This document shows positions 43,175-51,710 of a DNA stretch of 64,000 bases, one piece after another. A model generated the notes under the pieces. That model was not told the origin of the DNA and searched no databases. It saw only the letters and a program-made list of their open reading frames with translations. Positions within the stretch are counted from its first letter, which is position 1, and each line of letters begins with the position of its first letter. Both the position numbers and the translations under genes were made by a program. Origin of the DNA: Bradyrhizobium sp. Ec3.3. GTDB taxonomy: Bacteria; Pseudomonadota; Alphaproteobacteria; Rhizobiales; Xanthobacteraceae. The DNA is taken from the NCBI RefSeq assembly GCF_000472925.1, contig NZ_AXAS01000019.1, positions 62,001-126,000 on the forward strand, in the 5' to 3' direction.

Positions 43175-43915
43175 GTGGCTTTACTTGATGTGCGAAGCAT
43201 CTCGAAGAGCTTTGGTGCCATTCGTGCACTGCACGACGTCAGCTTTTCGGTCGATCCAGGGGAGGTGGTCGGGCTGATGGGCGACAACGGCGCCGGCAAA
43301 TCGACCATGGTGAAACTGATTGCCGGAAACTTCCCGCCGACCGAGGGCGCCATTGTCGTTGATGGCAAGGCATGCCATTTCCACAGGCCGATCGAAGCCC
43401 GGGCTGAGGGCATCGAAGTTGTCTATCAGGAACTCGCGCTGGCCGACAACCTTACGGCCACGGAGAACGTCTTCCTCGGCCGCGAAATCAAGAAAGGATT
43501 TGGGCCGTTCCGCATCCTCGACAAGCAGTCGATGATCAGGCGTGCCGGCGAGCTCTTCGCCGAGCTCAAATCGGAAACGCGGCCCCGGGATCTCGTGAAG
43601 AAGATGTCAGGGGGACAGCGGCAGGCTGTTGCGATTGCCCGAGCCCGATTGTCCAATGCCAAGCTAGTCCTGATGGACGAGCCGACCGCGGCCATTTCTG
43701 TGCGACAGGTCGCCGAGGTGCTCGAGCTCATCCGCCGGCTGAAATCTCGCGGAGTATCGGTGATGCTGATCAGCCACCGCATGCCCGACGTTTTTACCGT
43801 CTGCGATCGCATCATTGTGCTCCGGCGCGGCTCAAAAGTGGCCGACAAGGAAACTGCAGCGACCTCGCCGGAGCAGATCACCGGCCTGATTACGGGGGCG
43901 ATCCGTGAAGCCTAG
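43175..43915 (+). CDS. CUT2 sugar ABC transporter ATP-binding protein, single-domain
   Basis: A 246-aa ATPase with one nucleotide-binding domain, unlike the usual two-domain RbsA type. Walker A is GDNGAGKST (36-44), signature MSGGQRQAVAIARA, Walker B LVLMDEPTAAIS, H-loop ISHRMPDV. Single-domain forms (FrcA-like) occur with this permease type. GTG 43175 has GGAGGGA about 5 nt upstream. It overlaps the permease by 11 bp. It probably drives inositol or cyclitol import, inferred from the surrounding genes. Confidence 0.9.
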   Translation: MALLDVRSISKSFGAIRALHDVSFSVDPGEVVGLMGDNGAGKSTMVKLIAGNFPPTEGAIVVDGKACHFHRPIEARAEGIEVVYQELALADNLTATENVFLGREIKKGFGPFRILDKQSMIRRAGELFAELKSETRPRDLVKKMSGGQRQAVAIARARLSNAKLVLMDEPTAAISVRQVAEVLELIRRLKSRGVSVMLISHRMPDVFTVCDRIIVLRRGSKVADKETAATSPEQITGLITGAIREA

Positions 43916-45008
43916 TTCCGCCAAAGCGATAGAAGAAACGCACGCCGCAATCAGTGACGTCGTCAGCATTCGCGAGCAGACGACCTTCCAGCGAATGATG
44001 ACCAGTCAGGCATTCTGGGTCGCGGCCGCACTCCTGGCTCTGGTGATCTTCATGACCTGGCTGGAGCCGAGCTTCGGAACAGCCGACAACGTAACGAACA
44101 TTACGCGCAACTTCGCTCCGCTTGCGATCATGAGCCTCGGCATGACCGTGGTCATCATCACGGGCGGCATCGATCTGTCCGTCGGCTCGGTGATGGGGCT
44201 CGTTGCCATTGTCACAGGGTTGCTGCTGACCGGGCATCATTCCTGGTACGTCGCCTTTGCAGCCGGGCTCTTGGCGGGATTGGCGTGCGGAGCCTTCAAC
44301 GGCTTCTTCGTTGCCTATATTGGCATGCCGTCCTTCGTCGTGACGCTCGGCATGTTGTCGATCGCCCGCTCGCTTGCCGTCGTGCTCTCCGGCAACCAGA
44401 TGCTGTATCAGTTTGGTCCGGACGCGCCCATCGTCAGGGCGATCGGCCAGGCGAAATGGCCGCTCCATGCGCCAGCCGGCTGGGCGCCACGCTGGTTTCC
44501 GGAGCTCTCCTCCCATTTCTGGGTGATGGTGATCCTTGCCCTCATCCTCGGCGCCATCTTCATCTTTACGGCGTGGGCGCGTCACCTCTATGCGATTGGC
44601 TCCAACGAGAACGCCGCGCGCCTGACCGGCGTGTCGGTCGACTGGATAAAATTCCAGGCGTACGTGTTTTCGTCATTCACGGCCTCGATCGCCTCGCTGC
44701 TGCTCCTCGGCTACAGCGGCTCGGCCATCAACGCGATGGGGACGGGCTACGAGCTTCGAGTCATCGCCGGCACCGTCATCGGCGGTGCCAACCTGATGGG
44801 CGGCTACGGAACCGCATTCGGTGCAGTGATAGGCTCGGCCTTCCTCGAGGTGATCCGCAACGCGCTTCTGATGGCCGGCATCGACTCGAACTGGCAGGGC
44901 GCCTTCGTTGGCATGTTCATCGTCATTGCCGTGCTTCTCGGCATGCAGACGAGCGGAACGTCGCTTGTTGCGACGATCCGCGAGTGGGTCGCGTGGAAGC
45001 GTAGTTAG
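43905..45008 (+). CDS. CUT2 sugar ABC transporter permease (RbsC/FrcC-like)
   Basis: A 367-aa inner-membrane permease with about eight to ten helices. The conserved blocks are SLGMTVVIITGGIDLSVGSV and RVIAGTVIGGANLMGGYGT, which identify the BPD_transp_2 family. The GTG start is inside the end of the ATPase gene. The binding-protein gene follows after 51 bp. Confidence 0.92.
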   Translation: MKPSSAKAIEETHAAISDVVSIREQTTFQRMMTSQAFWVAAALLALVIFMTWLEPSFGTADNVTNITRNFAPLAIMSLGMTVVIITGGIDLSVGSVMGLVAIVTGLLLTGHHSWYVAFAAGLLAGLACGAFNGFFVAYIGMPSFVVTLGMLSIARSLAVVLSGNQMLYQFGPDAPIVRAIGQAKWPLHAPAGWAPRWFPELSSHFWVMVILALILGAIFIFTAWARHLYAIGSNENAARLTGVSVDWIKFQAYVFSSFTASIASLLLLGYSGSAINAMGTGYELRVIAGTVIGGANLMGGYGTAFGAVIGSAFLEVIRNALLMAGIDSNWQGAFVGMFIVIAVLLGMQTSGTSLVATIREWVAWKRS

Positions 45009-45059
45009 GAATCCGATGGTAGTTCGGAGACTTGGAATCAACAAAGAGGGAGGAGAAAC

Positions 45060-46064
45060 GTGCATAAACATCTATTGATGGCCGCCGTGGCGTTTTCAGC
45101 GCTCATGGGAGGACAGGCCTGCGCGCAGCAGAAGTTCACCTTTGCGCTCGTTCCCAAGAATATGAACAACCCGTTCTTCGATCAGGCGCGGGACGGCTGC
45201 AAGAAGGCGGAAGCCGAGTCCAAGGGCGCCTTCCAGTGCATGTATATCGGCCCCGGAGAGCATGGCGGCGGCGAGGAGCAGGTGCAGATCGTGCAGGACC
45301 TCGTGGCCAAGAAGGTGGACGGAATTGCCGTGGCACCGGCCAACGCGGCAGCGATGGCCGTTGCGCTGCAGGCCGCCAAGGGCGCCGGCATTCCCGTGTT
45401 GACCTGGGACTCCGACGTTCTCCCTGAGAATAAGGAGCTCCGTCTTGCCTATATTGGCACCCACAACTACGAGATTGGCGTCAACATCGCCAAGATCGTT
45501 CAGACCATCAAGCCGAAGGGCGGCACGATCTGTATCCAGTCCGGCGGCGCAGCTGCAGCAAACCACAACGAGCGCATGAAGGGTATCCGTGACACGCTTG
45601 CCGGCAAGGAGTCTGCCCAATCGCCCGGGGAACGGCTGACTGGACAGAATGGCTGGAAGGAGATCGACGGCTGCCCGCTCTACACCAACGACGATTTCCC
45701 TCTGTCGGTGCAACAATTCCAGGACATCATGGCAAAGAACCCGACTTTGGACGCATTCACGCCGACGGGCGGCTTCCCGCAATTCGTGCCGGACGCCAAC
45801 CGCGCTGCGGTCGCGCCCTTCAAGGACAAGATCGCCAAGAAGGACCTGGCGTTGGTGGTTGCCGACACGCTGCCGGTTCAGATCGACCAGATGAAGGAGG
45901 GGCTGTCGCTTGGCCAGGTTGGGCAGCGTCCGTTCGAAATGGGCTACAAAACCATGTTCGCCTTGAAGGACGTCAAGGAAGGCAAGGCTCCGCCTAAAGA
46001 TCCGACATTTACCGGCCTCGACGTCTGCACAATCAAGACCGTCGATACCTGTATCGCCAAGTAG
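45060..46064 (+). CDS. CUT2 periplasmic sugar-binding protein (ribose/inositol type)
   Basis: A 334-aa Peripla_BP_4 protein. It has a signal peptide (cleavage near CAQQK), then FTFALVPKNMNNPFFDQ, the typical RbsB-like first strand, and VDGIAVAPANAAAM. FrcB/IatA-type binding proteins look like this. The GTG start has GGGAGGAGAAAC upstream. The genes around it point to a cyclitol ligand. A strong terminator hairpin follows 14 bp after the stop. Confidence 0.9.
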   Translation: MHKHLLMAAVAFSALMGGQACAQQKFTFALVPKNMNNPFFDQARDGCKKAEAESKGAFQCMYIGPGEHGGGEEQVQIVQDLVAKKVDGIAVAPANAAAMAVALQAAKGAGIPVLTWDSDVLPENKELRLAYIGTHNYEIGVNIAKIVQTIKPKGGTICIQSGGAAAANHNERMKGIRDTLAGKESAQSPGERLTGQNGWKEIDGCPLYTNDDFPLSVQQFQDIMAKNPTLDAFTPTGGFPQFVPDANRAAVAPFKDKIAKKDLALVVADTLPVQIDQMKEGLSLGQVGQRPFEMGYKTMFALKDVKEGKAPPKDPTFTGLDVCTIKTVDTCIAK

Positions 46065-46078
46065 TTCGTGTGTGACGG

Positions 46079-46105
46079 CAGCGGGCTAGAAAGCCTAGCC
46101 CGCTG
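46079..46105 (+). terminator. 11-bp hairpin ending the CUT2 operon
   Basis: CAGCGGGCTAG and CTAGCCCGCTG pair perfectly around AAAGC, 14 bp after the stop, with ACCTT downstream. It lies in the 157-bp convergent gap before the TetR gene end. Confidence 0.72.
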
Positions 46106-46221
46106 ACCTTCCACAACGATGCGGCCGCGAGCCGTTTGGGGGGCAGTCGTACCTGATCTTCTGCCCGCTTTTTGGCGAGCGCCGCAGGCAACGTCAGCAT
46201 GTCACCTGCAGTCAAAGCCGT

Positions 46222-46860
46222 TCAGCAAATGGTTGGCAGTAGCCGCCGAACCTCTTCCAGCAATTCGGGAATCGCGCCGTCGTCCTTCGATAAAAACTTG
46301 AGCAGAGCATTCTGAAACAGCCCGTCGAACAGCGCGTAGAGCACACCGGCCGAGACCGCTGGGCGCTTGCCGCCTAGTTCCGCATAGCGCGAGGCGATCC
46401 GCCAGACCATGTTTTCGAGGCTCTTGTCGATTTCGACGACGTCCTTGCGGAAGGCGTCCTCGAACAGCGCCTGGGCGCGCAGATCGTACCAGAGGCGGTG
46501 CATGCGCGCCTCTTTGCGGAGGGTTTCGGCGAGTTTGGCGAGAAAGCCCTCCATCAGCTCCTCGCGGCTTTGCGCACTGGCGGTGACCTGATCGTAGCGG
46601 GTCACGCACTTGGCCTTGTAGTGGCTGACGCAGCAGCAGATCAGATCCGTCTTGTCACGGAAGTAGTAGTGAAAGACCCCATGCGTAAACGCTGAATTCT
46701 GTGCGATTTCACGCAAGGAGGTGCGGGCGTAGCCTAGCTCGCCAAGCGTCTCGAGCGCGGCTTCGGCGAGTTCGAGCCGGCGCGCATTGAATTTCTCTTC
46801 CTTGAGCGCCTCGGTCGCGTCCAAAACGCGCTTCCTTGCACTCGCCACCTGCTGCGCCAT
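46222..46860 (-). CDS. TetR-family transcriptional regulator
   Basis: A 212-aa repressor-type protein. The helix-turn-helix lies at about 27-75 (ALETLGELGYARTSLREIAQNSAFTHGVFHYYFRDKTDLI in the DNA at about 46640-46760). The C-terminal ligand domain is variable, with a CCCVSHYK cysteine cluster that might sense a thiol or metal but is not a known motif. It is divergent from the SDR/ligase operon across 328 bp carrying four phased palindromes, so it very likely controls both directions. The ligand is probably an acyl-CoA or hydrophobic acid. Confidence 0.88.
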   Translation of the reverse strand: MAQQVASARKRVLDATEALKEEKFNARRLELAEAALETLGELGYARTSLREIAQNSAFTHGVFHYYFRDKTDLICCCVSHYKAKCVTRYDQVTASAQSREELMEGFLAKLAETLRKEARMHRLWYDLRAQALFEDAFRKDVVEIDKSLENMVWRIASRYAELGGKRPAVSAGVLYALFDGLFQNALLKFLSKDDGAIPELLEEVRRLLPTIC

Positions 46861-46953
46861 CGACGTCCATTCCTCGTCTTGCTCTGTCGCCCCGGGAAGC
46901 GAAGACGATTCGCGCCTCCTTCAGACGGGCCGACTCTAGCTGCACCAAGAATT

Positions 46954-47033
46954 TTGACAACCGTCAAGGAATTTCTTGACAATCGTCAAAGCAAGACTAA
47001 ACAATTGTCAAAATCGGTTTTGACAGCTGTAAA
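46954..47033. promoter_or_regulatory. Four 22-bp-phased palindromes, candidate TetR operator array
   Basis: TTGAC-AACC-GTCAA (46954-46967), TTGAC-AATC-GTCAA (46976-46989), TAAAC-AATT-GTCAA (46998-47011) and TTGAC-AGCT-GTAAA (47020-47033). The start-to-start distance is exactly 22 bp each time, about two helical turns. The outer two on the right carry changes in one arm only. The rest of the 328-bp gap (46861-47188) shows no gene; its right end holds the GGAGGAG ribosome-binding site for the SDR. Confidence 0.72.
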
Positions 47034-47188
47034 AGAATGCCCAAGAGGGAAAAAGGGGGAGAAGAAGCGCAAGCAGGCCGCCTCATTGATCATCTGCTGC
47101 ACCGGAACCGGCGCGGCAGAGAGAGCGTCGTCCAGAGCCTCGCGGCGATCCGCCGCCTTCAATCAAAACAAGCAACGGAGGAGACGTC

Positions 47189-47992
47189 ATGAGTGGGAAG
47201 ACACTTGCGGGCAAAAAAGCCCTGGTAACCGGAGGCGCGCGGGGTATCGGCGCCGCGATTGCACAAGCCCTGGCGAATGCGGGTGCGGCAATCATGATCG
47301 CCGATATCCTTGAGGACGTCGGCAAGGACACTGCCGGGACGATCGCGAAATCGGACGTGAAGACCGGATTTGTGAAGCTGGACGTCACCGATGATCAGCA
47401 ATGGGAAAGGGCGGTGGCGGCCACAGTTTCCACACTCGGCGGCTACGACATCCTCATCAACAATGCCGGGATCGAGATCACCTCGCTTATCATCGATGTG
47501 CGGGCCGAGGACCTGCGTCGCATGTGCGACGTGAACATCGTCGGGGTCGGGCTCGGCATGAAACACGCGTTCCGCGCGATGCGTCCCGGCGGCGCGGCCG
47601 GGGCAGGCGGGGCGATCGTCAACATTGCGTCCGTCGCAGCCACCATCGCGTTTCCGGCCATCGCAGGGTACTCGGGCACGAAGTCTGCGGTCGACCGCAT
47701 GACGCGGGTTGCGGCCATGGAGGCCGGCAAGCTTGGCTACGGCGTGAGGGTCAACTGTCTCTATCCAGGGCTGGTGCCGACCGACATGGGCATGCAGCTT
47801 GCCGGCGACATCGTGAAGGTGGGGCTCGCTCCGGATCCCAATGCCGCCGTCGCCTCGGTCGTTGAGCAGACGCCGCTCGGCCGGCTCGGCGAGGTCGGCG
47901 ACATTGCCGACGCGGCCGTGTTCCTCTGCTCCAATGAGGCCCGCTTCATCACGGGAGCCGGGCTGCCGGTCGACGGCGGCATGGGCATGTAG
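47189..47992 (+). CDS. Short-chain dehydrogenase/reductase
   Basis: A 267-aa classical SDR: TGGARGIGAA cofactor motif, NNAGI, Ser in NIASVAAT, YSGTK catalytic pair, and a final PVDGGMGM. It is close in layout to cis-2,3-dihydrodiol, 3alpha-hydroxysteroid or hydroxyacyl-CoA dehydrogenases. It is the first gene opposite the TetR regulator. The next gene follows after 129 bp in which I see nothing but a GGAGGA ribosome-binding site at the end. Confidence 0.88.
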   Translation: MSGKTLAGKKALVTGGARGIGAAIAQALANAGAAIMIADILEDVGKDTAGTIAKSDVKTGFVKLDVTDDQQWERAVAATVSTLGGYDILINNAGIEITSLIIDVRAEDLRRMCDVNIVGVGLGMKHAFRAMRPGGAAGAGGAIVNIASVAATIAFPAIAGYSGTKSAVDRMTRVAAMEAGKLGYGVRVNCLYPGLVPTDMGMQLAGDIVKVGLAPDPNAAVASVVEQTPLGRLGEVGDIADAAVFLCSNEARFITGAGLPVDGGMGM

Positions 47993-48121
47993 TGCCGCTC
48001 GTTTCGACCTGACCTACGTCGCCGGGGAGCAATCGCCTTTCGGAACGGAGACGCATGGCCAGGTCGCGGCCGGCTCAACTGCGATCCAAATCAAAACGCA
48101 AAATCATCTGGAGGATTCAAC

Positions 48122-49243
48122 ATGAGTGAAAAGCGCCCCGTCGTCGTCTATGGCGTGTCCGGTTATACCGGGCGGCTGGTCTGCGAATATCTGCGGGAGT
48201 ACAACATTCCCTTCATCGCCGCGGGCCGCGATGCCGCGAAGGTAAAGGCCGTCGTCGAGAAGATCCCCGGCATCGAGACCGCCGACTACGAGGTCGTCGG
48301 GGTCGAGCACAGCGTCGAAGCGCTGACCAAGCTGTTCAGAGGCGCGAAAGTGGTGAGCAATATGGTCGGCCCATTCATCAAATACGGCAATGAAGTCGTC
48401 GAGGCCTGCCTCAACGCCGGCTGCCACTACAGCGATACGACCGGCGAACAGGACTGGGTGCTGAAGTGTCAGGAGACATGGGGCGATAAATTCGCGGCAA
48501 GAAACCTGTTGCTCGCACCGAACATCGCGCAGATGTATACGACCGGCGAAATCGCCGCCAACATCTGTCTCGAACACCCCGGCCTCGACACGCTTGACAT
48601 CCTGGTGTTCTGGAAGGGCCTTCCGACCTACGCCTCGACCCAGACAATCTTCACGATCCTGAAGGCGAACTGGTACTATCTCGAACAAAACAAGTTCGTC
48701 GAATGGGACGTCACCGCTCGCGCCGACGCCGTGGTCCCGGGCCAGCACGAAACCGCCATTGCTGTGCCATGGGGCGGCACCGCGCATCCGGTCTGGTTCA
48801 AGAACGATCCGCGTGTCTCCAATTGCCGTGTGCTTGGCGGCGTTCTCGCGCGTCCCGTCATGGAGGGGGTGGTTCAGACCACTCAGATGGTGAAGGAGAA
48901 AATCAAACCGCTGCCGCCTGATCAGCAGGAGAAGGCTCTCGCCGACATCGCCGCGACCATTCAGGCGGCAATGCCGCCACGGGAGAATCCGCGCATCAAC
49001 ACCTCGATCGACTCGGTCTACGCCTCCGGGCCGCTTGGTCGCGCGCACTGTGTGATCCACGGCAACTGCAACTACAAGCAGACTGGAATGCTGCAGGCTT
49101 ATGCCGCGTTCTCGCTGCTGCAGACCGCGCCGAAGAAGGTCGGCTTCGCGTCGGGTTGCCAGGCGTTCGGACATCGCGAATTGCTCGGCCAGCTGCGTAG
49201 CTTCGGCCTGGTGATGAACCCGATCCTGACCATCCACAATTGA
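48122..49243 (+). CDS. Saccharopine-dehydrogenase-like NAD(P)-binding protein
   Basis: A 373-aa protein with an N-terminal Rossmann fold (VVVYGVSGYTGRLVCEYL, residues 7-24) and the saccharopine-dehydrogenase block VVSNMVGPFIKYGNEVVEAC, then DTTGEQ. Bacterial members of this group include trans-acting enoyl reductases and many of unknown role; true lysine metabolism is unlikely in this setting. It sits between an SDR and an acyl-CoA ligase, which points to reduction of an acyl or polyketide-like intermediate. ATG 48122 has GGAGGA upstream. Confidence 0.8.
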   Translation: MSEKRPVVVYGVSGYTGRLVCEYLREYNIPFIAAGRDAAKVKAVVEKIPGIETADYEVVGVEHSVEALTKLFRGAKVVSNMVGPFIKYGNEVVEACLNAGCHYSDTTGEQDWVLKCQETWGDKFAARNLLLAPNIAQMYTTGEIAANICLEHPGLDTLDILVFWKGLPTYASTQTIFTILKANWYYLEQNKFVEWDVTARADAVVPGQHETAIAVPWGGTAHPVWFKNDPRVSNCRVLGGVLARPVMEGVVQTTQMVKEKIKPLPPDQQEKALADIAATIQAAMPPRENPRINTSIDSVYASGPLGRAHCVIHGNCNYKQTGMLQAYAAFSLLQTAPKKVGFASGCQAFGHRELLGQLRSFGLVMNPILTIHN

Positions 49244-49298
49244 TGGTTTGGCCGGCGCGGCATGGTCCGCGCCGACCTCTCTTCGCGCGGAGGCGGCC

Positions 49299-50831
49299 AT
49301 GCGGCTGATCGACTATCTCGACAAGGGTGCCTCGCTGGGTGCGGACGCGCCATGCCTGACCATGGACGGCCGCGACCTAAGCTACGCCGACGTGCAGCGG
49401 CTGAGCTACCGGATCGCTCGCAGCTTTGAGCGGTCCGGTATCGTCGCCGGCGACAAGGTCGCCGTCCTATCGGGCAACGATCCGCTCGCGTTTGCTTGCG
49501 TGTTCGGCATTTCCCGCGCGGGTACGGTCTGGTGTCCGGTCAATCCGCGCAACGAGGCGGCGGAGAACCAGTTCATCCTCGATGACTTCGACTGCAGCCT
49601 GCTGCTGTTTCATTCCAGTTTCGCCGGGATGGTGGAGAAGATCCGCCCGAAGCTGCCGAAGCTGCGGGCGTTGGTGTGTCTTGACGCTGCATTGCCGTTC
49701 GCCGAATCGTTCGACGCCTGGCTGTCCGATGACATCGGCTATTTTCAGCGCGAACCGGTCGGCGACCTCGTCATGTTGCCCGGCACCGGCGGCACCACCG
49801 GGAAACCCAAGGGGGTGATGCTGTCGGATCGAAACATCGAGACGATGACCGCGCTGACGTTGATGAGCTACCCGTTCAAGGGGCGTCCGACCTACCTCGC
49901 GCTGGCGCCGCTGACGCATGCCGCGGGCGTGTTGTGCTTTCCCGTGATGGCGCTCGGCGGACGGATTGTCATCATGCATCACCCCGATATCGGCGAATTC
50001 CTCGCCCTGATCGAGAGTTATCGCGTCACTCACACGTTTTTGCCGCCGACCGTGATCTACATGCTGCTCGATCATCCCCGGCTCGACAGCGCCGACCTCG
50101 GCTCGCTGCAGTGCTTCTGGTACGGCGCGGCGCCGATCTCGGCCTCACGGTTGGCGGAAGCGTTGCAGCGCATCGGGCCGATGGCGCAATTGTTCGGGCA
50201 GACGGAAGCACCGATGATGATCTCGACCATGGCGCCGGACGAGCATTTCAATGCAGATGGTTCGATCGCCGTCGAGCGGCTGTCGTCAGCAGGCCGGGTA
50301 ACCCCGCTCGTCCAGGTCGGCATCATGGATGGCGACGGCAATCTCCTGCCGAGCGGGCAGCGCGGCGAAATCGTGGTGCGGGGTTCGCTGGTGATGGCTG
50401 GATACTACAAGAATCCCGAGGCCACCGCAGAGGCCTCGGCCCATGGCTGGCATCATACCGGCGATGTCGGCTATCTCGATGCCGACAACTTCCTCTATAT
50501 CGTCGATCGCGCCAAGGACATGATCATTACCGGCGGCTTCAATGTCTATTCCGTCGAGGTCGAAAACGCGCTGCGGGCGATCGGGACTATCCAGGACTGT
50601 GCCGTCGTGGGTCTACCCGACTCCAAGTGGGGCGAGCGCGTGGTTGCGGTGGTTCAGCCGCGACCAGGCCAAAGTGTCGATGCGGCTGCCGTTACCGCCT
50701 TCGTCAAGGCCCGCATTGGCAGCGTCAAGACGCCAAAGCAGATCGAGGTCTGGAACGACCTGCCACGCTCGAAGGTTGGCAAGGTGCTGAAGGCCGATGT
50801 CCGCGCCAAGCTGCTGCAAGGCTCGGGATGA
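49299..50831 (+). CDS. Acyl-CoA ligase (AMP-forming)
   Basis: A 510-aa ANL-superfamily ligase. The P-loop is LPGTGGTTGKPKG (the first Ser/Thr position is Gly-Thr-Gly-Gly), the adenylate block is LFGQTEAPM, the hinge is TGDVGYLDADNFLYIVDRAKD, and the C-terminal Lys is in SKVGKVLK. It belongs to the FadD13/FACL group. ATG 49299 has CGGAGGC upstream; the frame is open a little further into the previous gene. It is the last gene of the TetR-controlled operon and is followed by inverted repeats. The acid substrate is unknown. Confidence 0.88.
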   Translation: MRLIDYLDKGASLGADAPCLTMDGRDLSYADVQRLSYRIARSFERSGIVAGDKVAVLSGNDPLAFACVFGISRAGTVWCPVNPRNEAAENQFILDDFDCSLLLFHSSFAGMVEKIRPKLPKLRALVCLDAALPFAESFDAWLSDDIGYFQREPVGDLVMLPGTGGTTGKPKGVMLSDRNIETMTALTLMSYPFKGRPTYLALAPLTHAAGVLCFPVMALGGRIVIMHHPDIGEFLALIESYRVTHTFLPPTVIYMLLDHPRLDSADLGSLQCFWYGAAPISASRLAEALQRIGPMAQLFGQTEAPMMISTMAPDEHFNADGSIAVERLSSAGRVTPLVQVGIMDGDGNLLPSGQRGEIVVRGSLVMAGYYKNPEATAEASAHGWHHTGDVGYLDADNFLYIVDRAKDMIITGGFNVYSVEVENALRAIGTIQDCAVVGLPDSKWGERVVAVVQPRPGQSVDAAAVTAFVKARIGSVKTPKQIEVWNDLPRSKVGKVLKADVRAKLLQGSG

Positions 50832-50849
50832 GCTGCGCTCGCTCAAACC

Positions 50850-50915
50850 GTACCAATACCTGCGTGTAGACCTTCTCGTTTGGTACCACGAATCTCGTGG
50901 CGCGCAATTTTGCGC
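50850..50915. repeat. Cluster of inverted repeats after the ligase gene
   Basis: Three elements: GTACCAA (50850-50856) pairing with TTGGTAC (50880-50886), CCACGA-ATC-TCGTGG (50886-50900), and GCGCAA-TT-TTGCGC (50902-50915). The short hairpins probably end the ligase operon. The last one could also be an operator for the small gene starting at 50965. Confidence 0.5.
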
Positions 50916-50964
50916 TTCCATTTGACTGTTTCTCCGGGATATATCGTCGCCGGAGAGCATCACA

Positions 50965-51468
50965 ATGTTTCGAAGGCGGAAGAAAAGCTCGCGCGCGCAT
51001 GATGCGCGGTTGGTGCAGCAACGAAACGACCGAGACGATAGTTCCGGCAAGGATATCCAGGCGCGCATTGCTCAATTGAGAAACGTGCCGCGGGAGAAGC
51101 TCGCCGATGCGGTCTTTATGCTCTCGATGGCGGCAAAACAGCAAAGTGGGCTGATACGACAATCGATCAATGAACGCGCGAAGTGCGACTTCGATTTCGA
51201 TCCGCCACCCAGTGGAGATCTGGCCGCCTACCTCGCAGAGGACACGGTTTCCACCTTGCGACATCACGTAGCGGACGTGCCGAATCTCTTGGCTCTCCTT
51301 TCTGGGCGATCGCCTGCCGTTCACTTCACCGTCCATCAGGGAGACGCCGTTTCAATGCTTGCCGCGTTGATCCGGGAGCAGCGGCTGGAAGGCATTTTGG
51401 AAGGCCTCCGGCTTGCTGGCCTTCTGAACGAGTCCTCTAAAGATCGTCATGCAGGATTCAGTTCGTAA
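50965..51468 (+). CDS. Small protein of unknown function
   Basis: A 167-aa protein that I do not recognise. The N-terminus is highly basic (MFRRRKKSSRAHDARL), followed by an amphipathic helical region (IAQLRNVPREKLADAVFMLSMAAKQ) and a C-terminal helical half with EGILEGLRLAGLL. No signal peptide, membrane helix or catalytic motif is visible. ATG 50965 has GGAGAG 7 nt upstream. The 242 bp between it and the Mfd-like gene show no convincing gene. It may be expressed with that helicase, and its basic tail would suit nucleic-acid binding, but this is speculation. Confidence 0.5.
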   Translation: MFRRRKKSSRAHDARLVQQRNDRDDSSGKDIQARIAQLRNVPREKLADAVFMLSMAAKQQSGLIRQSINERAKCDFDFDPPPSGDLAAYLAEDTVSTLRHHVADVPNLLALLSGRSPAVHFTVHQGDAVSMLAALIREQRLEGILEGLRLAGLLNESSKDRHAGFSS

Positions 51469-51710
51469 CGTCGAACAAATCCGAGGGGCCTCTGCGCCCG
51501 ACGAATGCTCGCTTTGCGCCTGTCGTGGGAGCATCCTCAGAGCCTGCCGTCGACATCAGTGCGCGACGGGCCGATCGGGGAAATGTGGGCAAGTGACGGA
51601 ACTTGTGTATCGAGGCGGGCGTAAAGCAATCTGCGAGCACACGGGCTGGATCGATCGAAAAAATCATGGCCATGAGCTTAAGCTGATGGCGAGTCAACGA
51701 CGGGATCAAC

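Noticed and set aside
46954..47025. TTGACA hexamers read as sigma-70 -35 boxes
   Set aside because: They are parts of the repeated palindromes, and no -10 box is found 16-18 bp further on.
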